64,000 bases of DNA from M0108 sp963841065 (GTDB lineage Bacteria; Pseudomonadota; Gammaproteobacteria; Chromatiales; Chromatiaceae). Shown here one piece after another: positions 50,104-61,161 of the stretch. A model generated the notes under the pieces. The model had not been told where the DNA came from and did no database searches. It worked only from the letters and a program-made list of their open reading frames with translations. The position numbers and the translations under genes were made by a program. The stretch's first letter is position 1. Every line of letters starts with the position of its first letter. The DNA is taken from the NCBI GenBank assembly GCA_963841065.1, contig CAWJBI010000064.1:1-64000 (forward strand), read 5' to 3'.

Positions 50104-51648
50104 CCCCAAGTCTCCACCTCGAACCCTACCACCGTGCGCCGCTCGCGGCTGAATTCGACGCCGATGAGATGCAAGGGACAGCCCTCGGCACGATACTTGT
50201 CCGCGTAGCCGCGCTCCTTGATCTGGCGCAGGGCACGACCCTCGGCCTCCCCCGCCACGACCTTGAATTCAAACAGGTAGATTTGGTGGTTGAAGCGGAC
50301 CGCCATGTCCAGCCGTCCGGCGTTGCTGCTCTCCTCGGGAACTATCACGAGACCAAGGGAGGCGAAATAGGCATAGAAGACGCTGGCGTAATAGCCTTCG
50401 TAGCAAGCGATGGGGTTATTGCGGTACCAGTCCGCGGGGATGCCGGCGAAAAAGGCGGAAAACAGCCGCTCGAGTCCCGCGAAGTCGTTGAGCCAGGAGC
50501 AGGTCGTAGAGCCGACCGACATGCTCCATCGTGGCATCGGAACGGGGGGCGAGTTGCTCCAAGAGCGCCCCGTTCAAGCCGGCGCGGACCTCCTGGTTCG
50601 GGTAGCGGAGTCGGTATTGGATCACAGGGCCGAGCTGGCGGACCGAGTCGATGGTCAGATAGCCGGTCTGGAACAAGAGCGCCTCGGTGGCAATCCGGTC
50701 CACATCAAAGGCGGAAAGCAGTTGCTCGCTGGCCAGCAGATGCTCCAGGCGAGGGACAAAGACCTGGCGCTCAAGCAAGAGGTCCACGAGAAAGGTCGGA
50801 GTGGCCGTCTCGAACCACCAGGGGCGGAATTGGCGCTTTTCGAACAGCAGCAGCACATCGAATGGATTGTAAACCGCCTCTCCCGTCCAGTTGTAGCCAT
50901 TGTACCAGTCGCGGATCTGGTCCCGATCGAGTCCTGGAAGTTCCGGGGCGAACACCCCATTCAGGTCAGTCTCGGTGTAGCCGCACAGTGCCGAGTACTT
51001 GGCATCGACGCTGATATCATTGAGATTATTCAGTCCGGAAAAGAGACTGACCTTGCTGAATTTCGAGACACCGGTCAGAAAGGCGAATCGCAAATGCGGG
51101 TCCGCGCCCTTGATGACTGAATACAGATTGCGCAAGCCATCGCGCATGGCCCGCGCGATCTCGGGCGCGGTCAGGTTATCCAGGATAGGTTTGTCGTACT
51201 CATCGACCAGGACGACCGCGCGCTCACCGTACTTGGCCTGGGCCGCGCGAATCAGGCCAAGAAAGCGGCCCGCCACGCTCCGGTGGGGGCTTTGGACCCC
51301 CAGGTTTGCCTCGTTATCAGCCAGGATCTCCCCGATCCGCTGATCGAGTTCGGCCCGGCTGTGCATCACCCCCTCGGCGAAGCTCAGACGAATCACCGGA
51401 TAACGCCGCTCCCAATCCCAGCGCGGATGCGCCCAGAGCCCCCGAAACAGCGGTTCATTGCCCGCAAACAGCTCGCCCAAGGTATCCAGGAACAGGGACT
51501 TGCCGAACCGGCGCGGACGCGACAGGAAGAAATATTTGCCCTGCTCGATCAATTCCAGGGCGTAACCCGTCTTGTCGACGTAATAACAGTCGCGTTCGCG
51601 GATTTCGCGGAAGGTCTGGATGCCGATGGGTAGGATCTTGCGTGTCAT
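50100..51648 (-). pseudogene. AAA-ATPase-like / DUF1703 (PD-(D/E)XK) protein, one-base frameshift
   Basis: The N-terminal AAA-ATPase-like domain begins MTRKILPIGIQTFREIRERD with YYVDKTGY and the P-loop SRPRRFGKSLFLDTL; Walker B is VVLVDEYDKPIL. The C-terminal nuclease-like DUF1703 segment (VIYLFEFKV-like YLFEFKVVAGEAEGRAL with conserved Glu-Lys) is in another frame. The break is at about 50491, where CTGGCTCAACGAC has one base too many; removal gives 515 codons in one frame. These proteins are multi-copy in many bacteria and their role is unknown, perhaps mobile or defence related. Confidence 0.8.
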
Positions 51649-52150
51649 GGGACTGCTCCGGGGCTTGGCCAGCCTTAGTCTTAGGTTTTAGTCTACCCGT
51701 TATTGGGTCGGATCGACCTCGTCGGTACCGCGCCAGGCGAGCCTCCGGCGCCCCAGCGGATCCGAGCCAGGTGGCGGGGACCCATGCCGGACAGGATGCC
51801 CCGGGATCTGGAACCCGCGTCACTCCTCAAGCCCTGCGAAAACCCCTGATCCGCATCGAGGCGGGCGATATACTGGATATCGGCCACGCACCCTGAGGAC
51901 TGGAGCACCCCGTCCTCCCCTAGATCACCATCCGGTAACAGAAATCCCGTATCGTTACCCTTGGTGGGAACCCGAGCCTGAAGGGCGCGGGTTCAAATTA
52001 CATAATAACTAGCTGTATTTACTGCCATAAGATCCAAATTCCAACCCCATTACCTGGGCAATGCTATCCCAAGGCACCCAGGAGACCTTACTCCATCCGG
52101 CGGCGCCACCTCGGCAGTTGGTCGCCTTCAACCAAACTAAAGGAGGAGAC
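51649..52150. other. Gene-free region with probable promoter of the oxidoreductase operon
   Basis: A 502-nt stretch with no supported gene. A 7-bp inverted repeat (gaacccg / cgggttc, 51968-51994) is followed by an AT-rich segment (51995-52050), the most likely promoter zone for the downstream operon. AGGAGG at 52140-52146 is the ribosome site of its first gene. Confidence 0.45.
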
Positions 52151-52732
52151 ATGTTTCAGGTCCGTATTCACGGCCGCGGGGGCCAGGGTGTCGTCACCGG
52201 CGCCGAAATGCTCTCGATCGCCGCCTTTCTCGAAGGCAAGCACGCCCAGGCCTTCCCCAGCTTCGGTTCGGAGCGCACCGGCGCCCCGGTCGTCGCCTTC
52301 TGCCGCATCGATACCCGGGAGATCCGTCTGCGCGAGCCCATCATGGCCCCGGACGCCATCATCATCCAGGACCCGACCCTGCTCCACCAGGTTGACGTCT
52401 TTCAGGGCCTCAAGCCCGATGGCTATGTCCTGATCAACTCCAGCAAGAGCTTCGAGGATCTGGACATCGGCGAGGTGGCCACCAAGCTCCGCGCCGATCG
52501 CCATGCCTGCGTCCCCGCCACGGAAATCGCCATGAAGCACCTGGGGCGACCCCTGCCCAACGCCGTGCTGCTCGGCGCCTTCGCCGGGCTCTCGGGGGCC
52601 ATCACCCTCGCCGCGGTGGCCTCGGCGATCCGCGACAAGTTCTCCGGCAAGGTCGCCGAGGGCAACATCGCCGCCTCAGCCGCCGCTTTCGAATTCGTCA
52701 AGGGCAAACGCTCGCCAGGGGAGATCGCCTAA
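52151..52732 (+). CDS. porG: 2-oxoacid:ferredoxin oxidoreductase, gamma subunit
   Basis: A 193-residue gamma subunit of the pyruvate/2-oxoacid:ferredoxin oxidoreductase family. Signature GRGGQGVVTGAEMLSIAAFLEGKHAQAFPSFGSERTGAPV split over residues 8-47. It supports CoA binding and assembly of the complex. First gene of a four-gene operon; its TAA overlaps the next ATG by one base. The strong AGGAGG implies good expression. Confidence 0.88.
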   Translation: MFQVRIHGRGGQGVVTGAEMLSIAAFLEGKHAQAFPSFGSERTGAPVVAFCRIDTREIRLREPIMAPDAIIIQDPTLLHQVDVFQGLKPDGYVLINSSKSFEDLDIGEVATKLRADRHACVPATEIAMKHLGRPLPNAVLLGAFAGLSGAITLAAVASAIRDKFSGKVAEGNIAASAAAFEFVKGKRSPGEIA

Positions 52733-53985
52733 TGGCCCTCAAGCAAATCGAAGGTTCCCGTGGGGTCGCCGAGGCGGTCGCCCTCTGTCGGCCCGAGGTC
52801 ATCTGCGCCTACCCCATCAGCCCCCAAACCCATATCGTCGAGGGCCTCGGCGAGATGGTGAAGTCCGGCGACCTGCGCAGCGAATTCATCAACGTCGAAT
52901 CGGAATTCGCCGCCATGTCCGTGGCGATCGGCTCCTCCGCCGCCGGCGCCCGCACCTACACGGCCACCGCCTCCCAAGGCCTGCTCTTCATGGTGGAGGC
53001 CGTCTATAACGCCTCCGGCCTGGGCCTGCCGATCGTCATGACCGTCGCCAACCGCGCCATCGGCGCCCCGATCAACATCTGGAACGATCACAGCGACTCC
53101 ATGAGCCAACGCGATTGCGGCTGGCTCCAACTCTTCGCCGAGACCAACCAGGAGGCCCTGGACCTGCACATCCAGGCCTTCAAGATCGCCGAGGAGCTGT
53201 CGCTGCCGGTGATGGTGTGCATGGACGGCTTCATCCTGACCCACGCCTACGAGCGCATCGATGTCCCGACCCAGGACGAGGTGGACAATTTCCTGCCCTC
53301 CTTCGAACCCCGCCAGGTGCTCGACCCGGCGGCGCCCCTGTCGATCGGGGCCATGGTCGGCCCCGAGGCCTACACCGAGGTGCGCTACCTGGCCCACCTC
53401 AAGCAACTACGGGCCTTGGATCTGATCCCGCGGGTCGCGGCGGAATTCAAGGCCATGCTGGGCCGCGAGGCCGGTGGCCTGATTCGCCCCTACCGGGTCG
53501 AAGGCGCGGAAACCATCGTCGTGGCCCTGGGTTCGGTGCTTGGCACCATCAAGGACACGGTGGATGAACTGCGCGAGGCAGGTCACAAGATTGGCGTCGT
53601 CGGCATCACCACCTTCCGCCCCTTCCCCCTGGACGCCACCCGCTACCTGCTGCGGGATGCCAAGCGGGTGCTGGTCGTCGAAAAGTGTTTCGCCATCGGC
53701 GTGGGCGGCATTGTCGCCACCAACGTGCGGTTGGCGCTCGATGGCACGGGTCAGCCGGTCCGGGACATCATCGCCGGTCTCGGTGGCCGCGCCATCACCA
53801 AGGACAGCCTCGCCCGTATCTTCCGGGAGGGGATGGCCGACCAACTCGAGGCCATGACCTTCCTGGACCTCGATCACGCCGTCGTTGACCGCGTGCTCGA
53901 GCGCGAGCGTCAATCGCGCCGTTCCGGCCCGACCGCCGAGAACATCCTGCGCGAGGTCGGCACGGTCGCTTCCAAGATCGCCTGA
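52732..53985 (+). CDS. porA: 2-oxoacid:ferredoxin oxidoreductase, alpha subunit
   Basis: A 417-residue alpha subunit. The pyrimidine-binding part contains YPISPQTHIVEGLGEMV and INVESEFAAMSVAIGSSAAGARTYTATASQGLLFM; FAMILY features IVMTVANRAIGAPINIWNDHSD and VCMDGFILTHAYERID follow. It converts pyruvate or a similar 2-oxoacid plus CoA to acyl-CoA, CO2 and reduced ferredoxin, or runs backwards to fix CO2. It lies between the gamma and beta genes. Confidence 0.9.
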   Translation: MALKQIEGSRGVAEAVALCRPEVICAYPISPQTHIVEGLGEMVKSGDLRSEFINVESEFAAMSVAIGSSAAGARTYTATASQGLLFMVEAVYNASGLGLPIVMTVANRAIGAPINIWNDHSDSMSQRDCGWLQLFAETNQEALDLHIQAFKIAEELSLPVMVCMDGFILTHAYERIDVPTQDEVDNFLPSFEPRQVLDPAAPLSIGAMVGPEAYTEVRYLAHLKQLRALDLIPRVAAEFKAMLGREAGGLIRPYRVEGAETIVVALGSVLGTIKDTVDELREAGHKIGVVGITTFRPFPLDATRYLLRDAKRVLVVEKCFAIGVGGIVATNVRLALDGTGQPVRDIIAGLGGRAITKDSLARIFREGMADQLEAMTFLDLDHAVVDRVLERERQSRRSGPTAENILREVGTVASKIA

Positions 53986-53996
53986 GAGGGACCCCT

Positions 53997-55001
53997 ATGT
54001 CATTTCAACCCGTCCGTTTTTACCAGACCGGCACCTTCACCGTCGGTAACCGCCTGCTTGACGAGGACAATCGCTCGGTCCAGGCCACCCAGGTCCGCAC
54101 CAATTCCCTGAACTCCGGCCACCGCGCCTGCCAGGGCTGCGGCGAGGCCCTCGGCGCGCGCTACGCCATCGACGCGGCCATGGCCGCCTCGGATCGGCAA
54201 CTGATCGCCGCCAACGCCACCGGCTGCCTGGAGGTCTTTTCGACGCCCTATCCGGAGACCTCCTGGCAGATCCCCTGGATTCACTCCCTGTTCGGCAATA
54301 CCGCCGCCGTCGCCACCGGCATCGCGGCGGCGATGCGCATCAAGGGCCGCTCGGACGTCCGCATCGTCGCCCAGGGCGGCGACGGCGGCACCACCGACAT
54401 CGGCTTTGGCTGCCTGTCCGGCATGTTCGAGCGCAACGACGACGTCCTCTATATCTGCTACGACAACGAGGCCTACATGAACACCGGCGTGCAGCGCTCC
54501 TCGGCGACGCCGCCGGCGGTGCGCACCGCCACGACCATGCCGGTCGGCCCCGAGCCGGGCAATGTCTTCGGCCAGGGCAAGAACGTCCCCCTGATCGCCA
54601 TGGCGCACGGCATCCCCTACGTCGCCACCGCCACCGTCGCCGACCTGCGCGACCTGGAGTACAAGGTCAAGAGGGCCATCGGCATTCGCGGGGCCAAGTA
54701 CATCCACATCTTTGTCCCCTGCCCCCTCGGCTGGGGTTCCGCCTCGCACGAGACCATCAAGCTGGCGCGCATGGTCAAGGAATGCGGCCTCTTCCCGGTC
54801 TACGAGGCCGAGCACGGCGAGGTGGTCAGCGTCTCCCGGATTCGCAAACAGATCCCGGTCGAGGAATACATGCGGCCGCAGCGGCGCTACGCGCACCTGT
54901 TCGGCAAGACGCCCGCCACCAAGGTCATCGCCAAGATCCAGGCCATGGCCGACCGCAACATCAAAAAGTTCGGCCTACTCGAAGAGGGGGGGAACCGATG
55001 A
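53997..55001 (+). CDS. porB: 2-oxoacid:ferredoxin oxidoreductase, beta subunit
   Basis: A 334-residue beta subunit with the thiamine diphosphate and Fe-S sites. The Cys-rich start is ACQGCGEALG, TDP/Mg binding is GGDGGTTDIGFG with DNEAYMNTGVQRSS, and further Cys lie in NATGCLEVFSTPY and FVPCPLGW. It is 11 nt downstream of alpha; its TGA overlaps the next ATG (ATGA). Confidence 0.92.
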   Translation: MSFQPVRFYQTGTFTVGNRLLDEDNRSVQATQVRTNSLNSGHRACQGCGEALGARYAIDAAMAASDRQLIAANATGCLEVFSTPYPETSWQIPWIHSLFGNTAAVATGIAAAMRIKGRSDVRIVAQGGDGGTTDIGFGCLSGMFERNDDVLYICYDNEAYMNTGVQRSSATPPAVRTATTMPVGPEPGNVFGQGKNVPLIAMAHGIPYVATATVADLRDLEYKVKRAIGIRGAKYIHIFVPCPLGWGSASHETIKLARMVKECGLFPVYEAEHGEVVSVSRIRKQIPVEEYMRPQRRYAHLFGKTPATKVIAKIQAMADRNIKKFGLLEEGGNR

Positions 55002-56632
55002 GTACCGTCAAGAACAAGCCCTTTGCCATCACCCTCAATGTCGGCTCCTCGCTCGCCAACAAGACCGGCTCCTGGCGCACCGCGCGCCCCGTCTATCTCG
55101 ATCGCCTGCCACCCTGCAACAACCAGTGCCCGGCGGGCGAGAACATCCAGAGCTGGCTATACCTCGCCGAGGAGGGCAATTACGAGCAGGCCTGGCGCAA
55201 GATCATGGAAGAAAACCCCTTCCCGGCGATCATGGGCCGTGTCTGTTATCACACCTGCGAAGGCGCCTGCAACCGCGGCAAGGTGGACCTGCCCGTCGGC
55301 ATCAACTCCGTCGAGCGTTTCCTCGGCGACCAGGCCCTCAAGTACGGCTGGACGGTGGCCCCCGGCAAGCCCACCGGCAAGAAGGTCATGGTCCTGGGGG
55401 CCGGCCCCAGCGGCCTCTCGGCGGCCTACCACCTCGCCCGCCTGGGTCACGCCGTGACCGTCTTCGAGGCCAGCCCCAAGGCAGGCGGTATGATCCGCTA
55501 CGGCATCCCCAAGTACCGGATGCCCCGCGAGAAGCTGAACGCCGAGATCCTCCGCATCAAGGACATGGGGGTGGACATCCGCCTCAACAGCCGCATCACC
55601 GACGTCGCCCAAACCCTGCGGGACGGCGGCTTCGCGGCCTGCTTCCTCGCCGTCGGCCTGCAACAGGGCCAAAAGGTGGAGATACCGCAACGGGGGGATC
55701 TGCCGGTCCTCGACGCCATCAGCGTGCTGCGGGCGGTGGAACTGGAAGACCCGGTCGCCCTCTTTGGTCACGTGGTGGTCAATGGCGGCGGCAACACGGC
55801 CATCGACGTGGCCCGGTCGGCGATCCGCCTGGGGGCCATCTCGGTCACCGTCATCGTCCGCCGGGCGCGCGAGTTCATGCCCGCCCACCCCGGCGAGATC
55901 AGCGAGGGTCTCGAGGAAGGCATCAAGCTCCTCAACCTGCGCCAGATCGTCGGCATCGACGGCCACACCCTGACCCTGGAGACCATGGTCCCCGGGGAGG
56001 GCAGCGGCATCCTGCGGACCGGCCAGACCTCGACCCTGGAGGCGGACGTCCTGGTCCAGGCCTTCGGCCAGACCGGTGACTTCTCGGCCTTCGATCAGTT
56101 GCCAGGCCTGGTGGTGGCCGACGGCGCCGTCCAGGTCGGCACCGACATGATGACCGGCGCGGTCGGCGTCTTTGCCGGCGGCGACATGATCCCCTGGGCA
56201 CGCAACGCCACCGCCGCCATCGGGCTCGGCAAGAAGGCGGCGCGCAACATCGACGCCTTCCTGCGCGGCGTGAAATATCAGCCGAGGCCGAAGGCGGAGA
56301 TCGCCGATATCCAGAAGTTGAATACCTGGTACTACTCGGACGCGCCGCGCACCATCAGCCCCATGCTCGACCTGGTGCGGCGCACCACGGGCTTCGCCGA
56401 GATCGTCGGCAACCTCGACGAGGGCAACGCCCTCTTCGAGGCCCGGCGCTGCATGAGTTGCGGCAACTGCTTTGAATGCGATAACTGCTACGGCGTCTGT
56501 CCCGATAACGCCGTGATCAAGCTCGGTCCTGGCAACCGCTTCCGGTTCAACTACGACTATTGCAAGGGCTGCGGCATCTGTGTGTCGGAGTGCCCCTGCG
56601 GCGCCATCAAGATGGTCCCGGAAGAGATCTGA
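54998..56632 (+). CDS. GltD-like NADPH/FAD oxidoreductase fused to a two-cluster ferredoxin (Por delta)
   Basis: A 544-residue fusion. The N-terminal Fer4_20-type region has Cys in PPCNNQCPAGENIQ and CYHTCEGACNRG. Next come FAD (VLGAGPSGLSAAYHLARLG) and NAD(P) (VNGGGNTAIDVARSAIRLGA) domains as in glutamate synthase small subunit, then FAGGDMIPWARNATAAIG. The last ~75 residues hold two 4Fe-4S motifs, CMSCGNCFECDNCYGVCP and CKGCGICVSECPCG, the usual delta-subunit ferredoxin. The protein can link the oxidoreductase to the pyridine nucleotide pool. The start is ATG 54998, translationally coupled to beta. Confidence 0.9.
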   Translation: MSTVKNKPFAITLNVGSSLANKTGSWRTARPVYLDRLPPCNNQCPAGENIQSWLYLAEEGNYEQAWRKIMEENPFPAIMGRVCYHTCEGACNRGKVDLPVGINSVERFLGDQALKYGWTVAPGKPTGKKVMVLGAGPSGLSAAYHLARLGHAVTVFEASPKAGGMIRYGIPKYRMPREKLNAEILRIKDMGVDIRLNSRITDVAQTLRDGGFAACFLAVGLQQGQKVEIPQRGDLPVLDAISVLRAVELEDPVALFGHVVVNGGGNTAIDVARSAIRLGAISVTVIVRRAREFMPAHPGEISEGLEEGIKLLNLRQIVGIDGHTLTLETMVPGEGSGILRTGQTSTLEADVLVQAFGQTGDFSAFDQLPGLVVADGAVQVGTDMMTGAVGVFAGGDMIPWARNATAAIGLGKKAARNIDAFLRGVKYQPRPKAEIADIQKLNTWYYSDAPRTISPMLDLVRRTTGFAEIVGNLDEGNALFEARRCMSCGNCFECDNCYGVCPDNAVIKLGPGNRFRFNYDYCKGCGICVSECPCGAIKMVPEEI

Positions 56633-56692
56633 GGAAGCTGCCGGCCCAGCGGTATCGGTTCGCCTTCGACCTGACCCAGGGTCAAGGGCGAC

Positions 56693-58067
<1,375 letters not shown>

Positions 58068-58196
58068 AATGGAAAGCTGTGCTGAGGCGCGCAAGCGATT
58101 ATGGAAAGTCCAAAATAATAACCGGAACAGGATCAAGAACCCAACCCAGCAAAAGTACGCGTCGCCGGGGCCTTGGCTTCCGGGGGACGTTGTCGC

Positions 58197-59348
58197 TCAG
58201 GAAGGGGCTAGGACCTTCTCCAGGGCATCGACGATCCGCTCCCCCGCCCGCCCATCCCAGAGCTCCGGTATCCCGCCCTGCTGCCACTCGCCGGCAAACA
58301 GCCGCTCCAAGGCCGGGGCCAGCTTGGCGGGGTCGGTGCCAATGAGGGCGTTGGTGCCGATGCTCACCGTCTCCGGACGCTCGGTGGTATCGCGCAAGGT
58401 CAGGCAGGGCACGCCCAGGACCGTGGTCTCCTCGGTGATACCGCCGGAGTCGGTGATGACGGCCTTGGCGTGCTGGACCAGGTAGTTAAATTCCAGGTAG
58501 GGCTGGGGCTCGACCAGATGCAGGTTAGGCGGCAGGCCCGGGCCCGGCTGCCTGGCCGTGGCACCCGCCCGCGCCCCGTCAGGCGGCCCCGCCGCCAGAT
58601 CTCCCAGGGTCTTGGCCGTGCGCGGGTGCACGGGAAAAATCACTGGCAGGCCACGGGTGCCCGCGCCGATGGCCGCCAGCAGCCGCGCCAAGGCCTCACC
58701 CGCGTCCACATTGGCCGGCCGGTGCAGGGTCACCACAAAATACTCACCCGCCCGCAACCCCAACGCATCCCAGCAGGCCGGCGGCCGCAGCCGCTCCCGA
58801 TGGGCCAGCAGGGTGTCGATCATGGTATTGCCGACAAAAAAGATCCGCTCGTCCCCCACCCCGGCGCGGCGGAGGTTGGCGTTGGCGAACGCGCTGGTGG
58901 TGAAAAACCAGTTGGTGATGCTGTCCGTGACCAGGCGGTTGATCTCCTCCGGCATGGTCCAGTCGCCGGAGCGGATGCCGCCCTCCACATGGGCCACCGG
59001 GATGCACAGCTTCTGGGCGGCGATAGCACAGGCCATGGTCGAGGTCACGTCCCCCACCACCAGGCACAGGCGGGAGGGCGCGTCCAGCAAGAGGCGCTCG
59101 TAGCCGATCATGATCGCCGCCGCCTGCTCCGCCTGGGTGCCGGAGCCCACTTCCAGGTTGACATCCGGCGCCGGGATGCCGAGTTGCTCAAAAAAAGCGC
59201 CCGACAGGCGGGCGTCATAGTGCTGGCCGGTATGCACCAGGCGGTAGCGCAGCGGCCCGCCCGCCGCCGCCCGCGCCTCCAGGGCGCGGATGATGGGCGC
59301 GATCTTCATGAAATTGGGCCGGGCGCCAGCGATGATGTCGATGAGCAT
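58197..59348 (-). CDS. wecB: UDP-N-acetylglucosamine 2-epimerase (non-hydrolysing)
   Basis: A 383-residue WecB/WbpI-family epimerase that makes UDP-ManNAc or a related sugar. Motifs: DIIAGARPNFMKIAPII, VHTGQHYD, VEGGIRSGDWTMPEEINRL, VTLHRPANVD, FPVHPRTAKTL and ITDSGGITEETTVLGVPCLTLRDTTERPE. It lies 129 nt upstream of the dehydrogenase gene, so the two would have made UDP-ManNAcA or a related uronic acid for capsule or O-antigen. Confidence 0.9.
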   Translation of the reverse strand: MLIDIIAGARPNFMKIAPIIRALEARAAAGGPLRYRLVHTGQHYDARLSGAFFEQLGIPAPDVNLEVGSGTQAEQAAAIMIGYERLLLDAPSRLCLVVGDVTSTMACAIAAQKLCIPVAHVEGGIRSGDWTMPEEINRLVTDSITNWFFTTSAFANANLRRAGVGDERIFFVGNTMIDTLLAHRERLRPPACWDALGLRAGEYFVVTLHRPANVDAGEALARLLAAIGAGTRGLPVIFPVHPRTAKTLGDLAAGPPDGARAGATARQPGPGLPPNLHLVEPQPYLEFNYLVQHAKAVITDSGGITEETTVLGVPCLTLRDTTERPETVSIGTNALIGTDPAKLAPALERLFAGEWQQGGIPELWDGRAGERIVDALEKVLAPS

Positions 59349-59424
59349 AAGGGGTTGGTCCAGCTAAAAGTGTTTAAAAATCTGATGAATACTGGGATTG
59401 ATCGCGCAGAAAGCGGGCTCGATG

Positions 59425-59460
59425 ATTTGGCTTTGTTTGGAAATTTGGCCTTCTCGACGC
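59425..59460. repeat. Short direct repeat, left copy
   Basis: This 36-nt stretch starts atttggctttgttt and resembles 60814-60850 in the same orientation. Fourteen bases at the start match exactly, and another exact block, aatttggc, follows. The two copies flank the gene at 59770-60720. The remaining 59349-59769 sequence shows no gene. Confidence 0.5.
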
Positions 59461-59769
59461 CGTGCACGGGAGGGTAAGGGGCCAGGGTCAAAAGGCGCCA
59501 AGTCAAGGCGATACGGTTCACGCCATGCCAACGATCAGTATGTGTCAAGCCACGTGTGATTACATACCCAGAAGGAGCTATCCGTCCGTGCCCGGGAGGT
59601 CCTAGATTACCTGGCCTTGGGGGAGGCGGCGCCCCGGGGATCGCCGCACCGATGGCCATCGCCACCCCAGGCTGAGACCACCCCGATGCCAGAGGGCATG
59701 AACGCAGCCGGGGGTCTCGCCGCGCGAACCCCTGGCAAAAAAATGGGCGGGCATGCGACGCGGCGCCGA

Positions 59770-60720
59770 TCAGCCCCCATCCCCCGCCGCCGGCACCGCG
59801 CTCGCCTCCAGGACCGCCTTGGCCTGACGCCAGGACTGGGCCTCGCGCAGGGCCTTGAGCGCCTTATAGAGGTCATTGTCCAGGGCCGTCTGGTAGCGCC
59901 CCAGCAGATCCGTCTGGGTCGGCAGGGTCTGGCTCTCCATCACCAGCAGGCTCAACTCACGGATGCGCTGCTGCTCAAGCAACTGATCGAACAGCCGCAC
60001 ATGCTGGTCCACCAGCTCCGGCCAGCTACCGTACTCGGCGATGACCACCGCCTCGATCCCGCTCGCCTCGACCCCATGCACCTGCAGCAGATGCGCCTGC
60101 ATCGTTGCCGGCAAACGGGCGAAGGGCTCCGGACCGCTGGCCACCTCGGTGTCGACCAGCGCCTGCCAGGCCGCGCGCCCCTCCTCCAGGTCGGCCAACA
60201 GGTCGGGGTCCTCCCCCGCCGCCCTGACCCGCGGCGCCTGGATCGACCGCCAGGCCTCCTCCGGCAGCCCCAGGCGCGCGGCCACCTCCCGCGCCTGGAC
60301 CTCGCCGAAGGTCCGGCGGTTAAGGCTTACCATCGCCGTTTCGGCGCGTACAAAGCGGGCCTTGCGCCACAAAACGATCGCCACCTGCTCTACCAGGCCG
60401 GTCTCCACCACCCCGACTGGTTGGTAATCCGCCACCAGTTCCGCCAACAGCGTGGCAAATTCCACCGGCGACTCGCCCTCAACGATCAGATGACGGCTGA
60501 GAAAGCCATGCGTCCGGGCATTGCCACTGACCCGCGCCTTGCCCGCCACCGAGCGCGGGCCGGTACTCTTGAGGGCGTTGCGACGATTGGACCGGGACTT
60601 GGCACTGTCCAGACTGGCCAGCGCCGCCGGGTCAGTCGGGGTGGCCGTGACACGGGCGGGGGCAATGGTGGGGGCGGCTGGCGTGGGGCTGGCAGCCGTC
60701 TCGGGGTAGGATTCGGTCAT
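59770..60720 (-). CDS. Hypothetical protein of the NALKSTGPRS(V/T)xGKA multi-copy family
   Basis: A 316-residue protein. A low-complexity Ala/Pro/Thr start is followed by SNRRNALKSTGPRSVAGKARVSGNARTHGF, a motif seen in a multi-copy family of unknown function in several phyla. The rest is helical (VVETGLVEQVAIVLWRKARFVRAE; LLGRYQTALDNDLYKALKALREAQ). The family's spread and the flanking direct repeats suggest movement between loci, but there is no transposase-like motif in it. Confidence 0.6.
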   Translation of the reverse strand: MTESYPETAASPTPAAPTIAPARVTATPTDPAALASLDSAKSRSNRRNALKSTGPRSVAGKARVSGNARTHGFLSRHLIVEGESPVEFATLLAELVADYQPVGVVETGLVEQVAIVLWRKARFVRAETAMVSLNRRTFGEVQAREVAARLGLPEEAWRSIQAPRVRAAGEDPDLLADLEEGRAAWQALVDTEVASGPEPFARLPATMQAHLLQVHGVEASGIEAVVIAEYGSWPELVDQHVRLFDQLLEQQRIRELSLLVMESQTLPTQTDLLGRYQTALDNDLYKALKALREAQSWRQAKAVLEASAVPAAGDGG

Positions 60721-60813
60721 GAGTGAAACCTCAAAAGGGTCTAATGATCAAGCATTTTGAGGTCAATAACGCAAATATTCAAGGGGAAAGCAAGACCCTA
60801 TCAGTCTCCGGTC

Positions 60814-60850
60814 ATTTGGCTTTGTTTCGTAATTTGGCTGTTCCGCACGC
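60814..60850. repeat. Short direct repeat, right copy
   Basis: Partner of 59425-59460: same start atttggctttgttt and the block aatttggc, ending in cgcacgc against cgacgc. Lies 94 nt beyond the start of the flanked gene. Confidence 0.5.
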
Positions 60851-60855
60851 CACCG

Positions 60856-61085
60856 TCATCGCGTGGGCCGCCTTCCAGGGGCTTGTTTCCCAATTTTGAC
60901 GTCCCGCCCAGACAACCGGATCATCCGCTCCGCCAGATAGTGGATTTTGTTCGGCTCCCCCATGTCCAGCACAAAGGTCTCGCCCCTCTTGACGATCACC
61001 GCCGCCTGCATGATCAACTGACAGGCCTCGGGGATGGTCATGAAGAAGCGTTCGATATCCGGTGGGTGACCGTCACCGGCCCGCC
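60856..61085 (-). pseudogene. Remnant of a CapD/WbpM-like nucleoside-diphosphate-sugar epimerase/dehydratase
   Basis: On the minus strand the stretch GGPVTVTHPDIERFFMTIPEACQLIMQAAVIVKRGETFVLDMGEP is recoverable with one frameshift, followed by IHYLAERMIRLSG. This is the C-terminal region of CapD/WbpM-type polysaccharide enzymes. Nothing of the N-terminal ~500 residues remains and the end differs from the family, so this is a relic. Confidence 0.75.
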
Positions 61086-61161
61086 ACGGGGCAAGGCGGT
61101 GAGGACGCGCACTTCACCGTGCTGTAGGCCTGGTTCAAGGCCTTCCAGTCGGCTTACTTAC

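Noticed and set aside
51960..52000. GGTTCAAATT near an inverted repeat, resembling a tRNA T arm
   Set aside because: No acceptor, D or anticodon stem can be folded around it; chance similarity.
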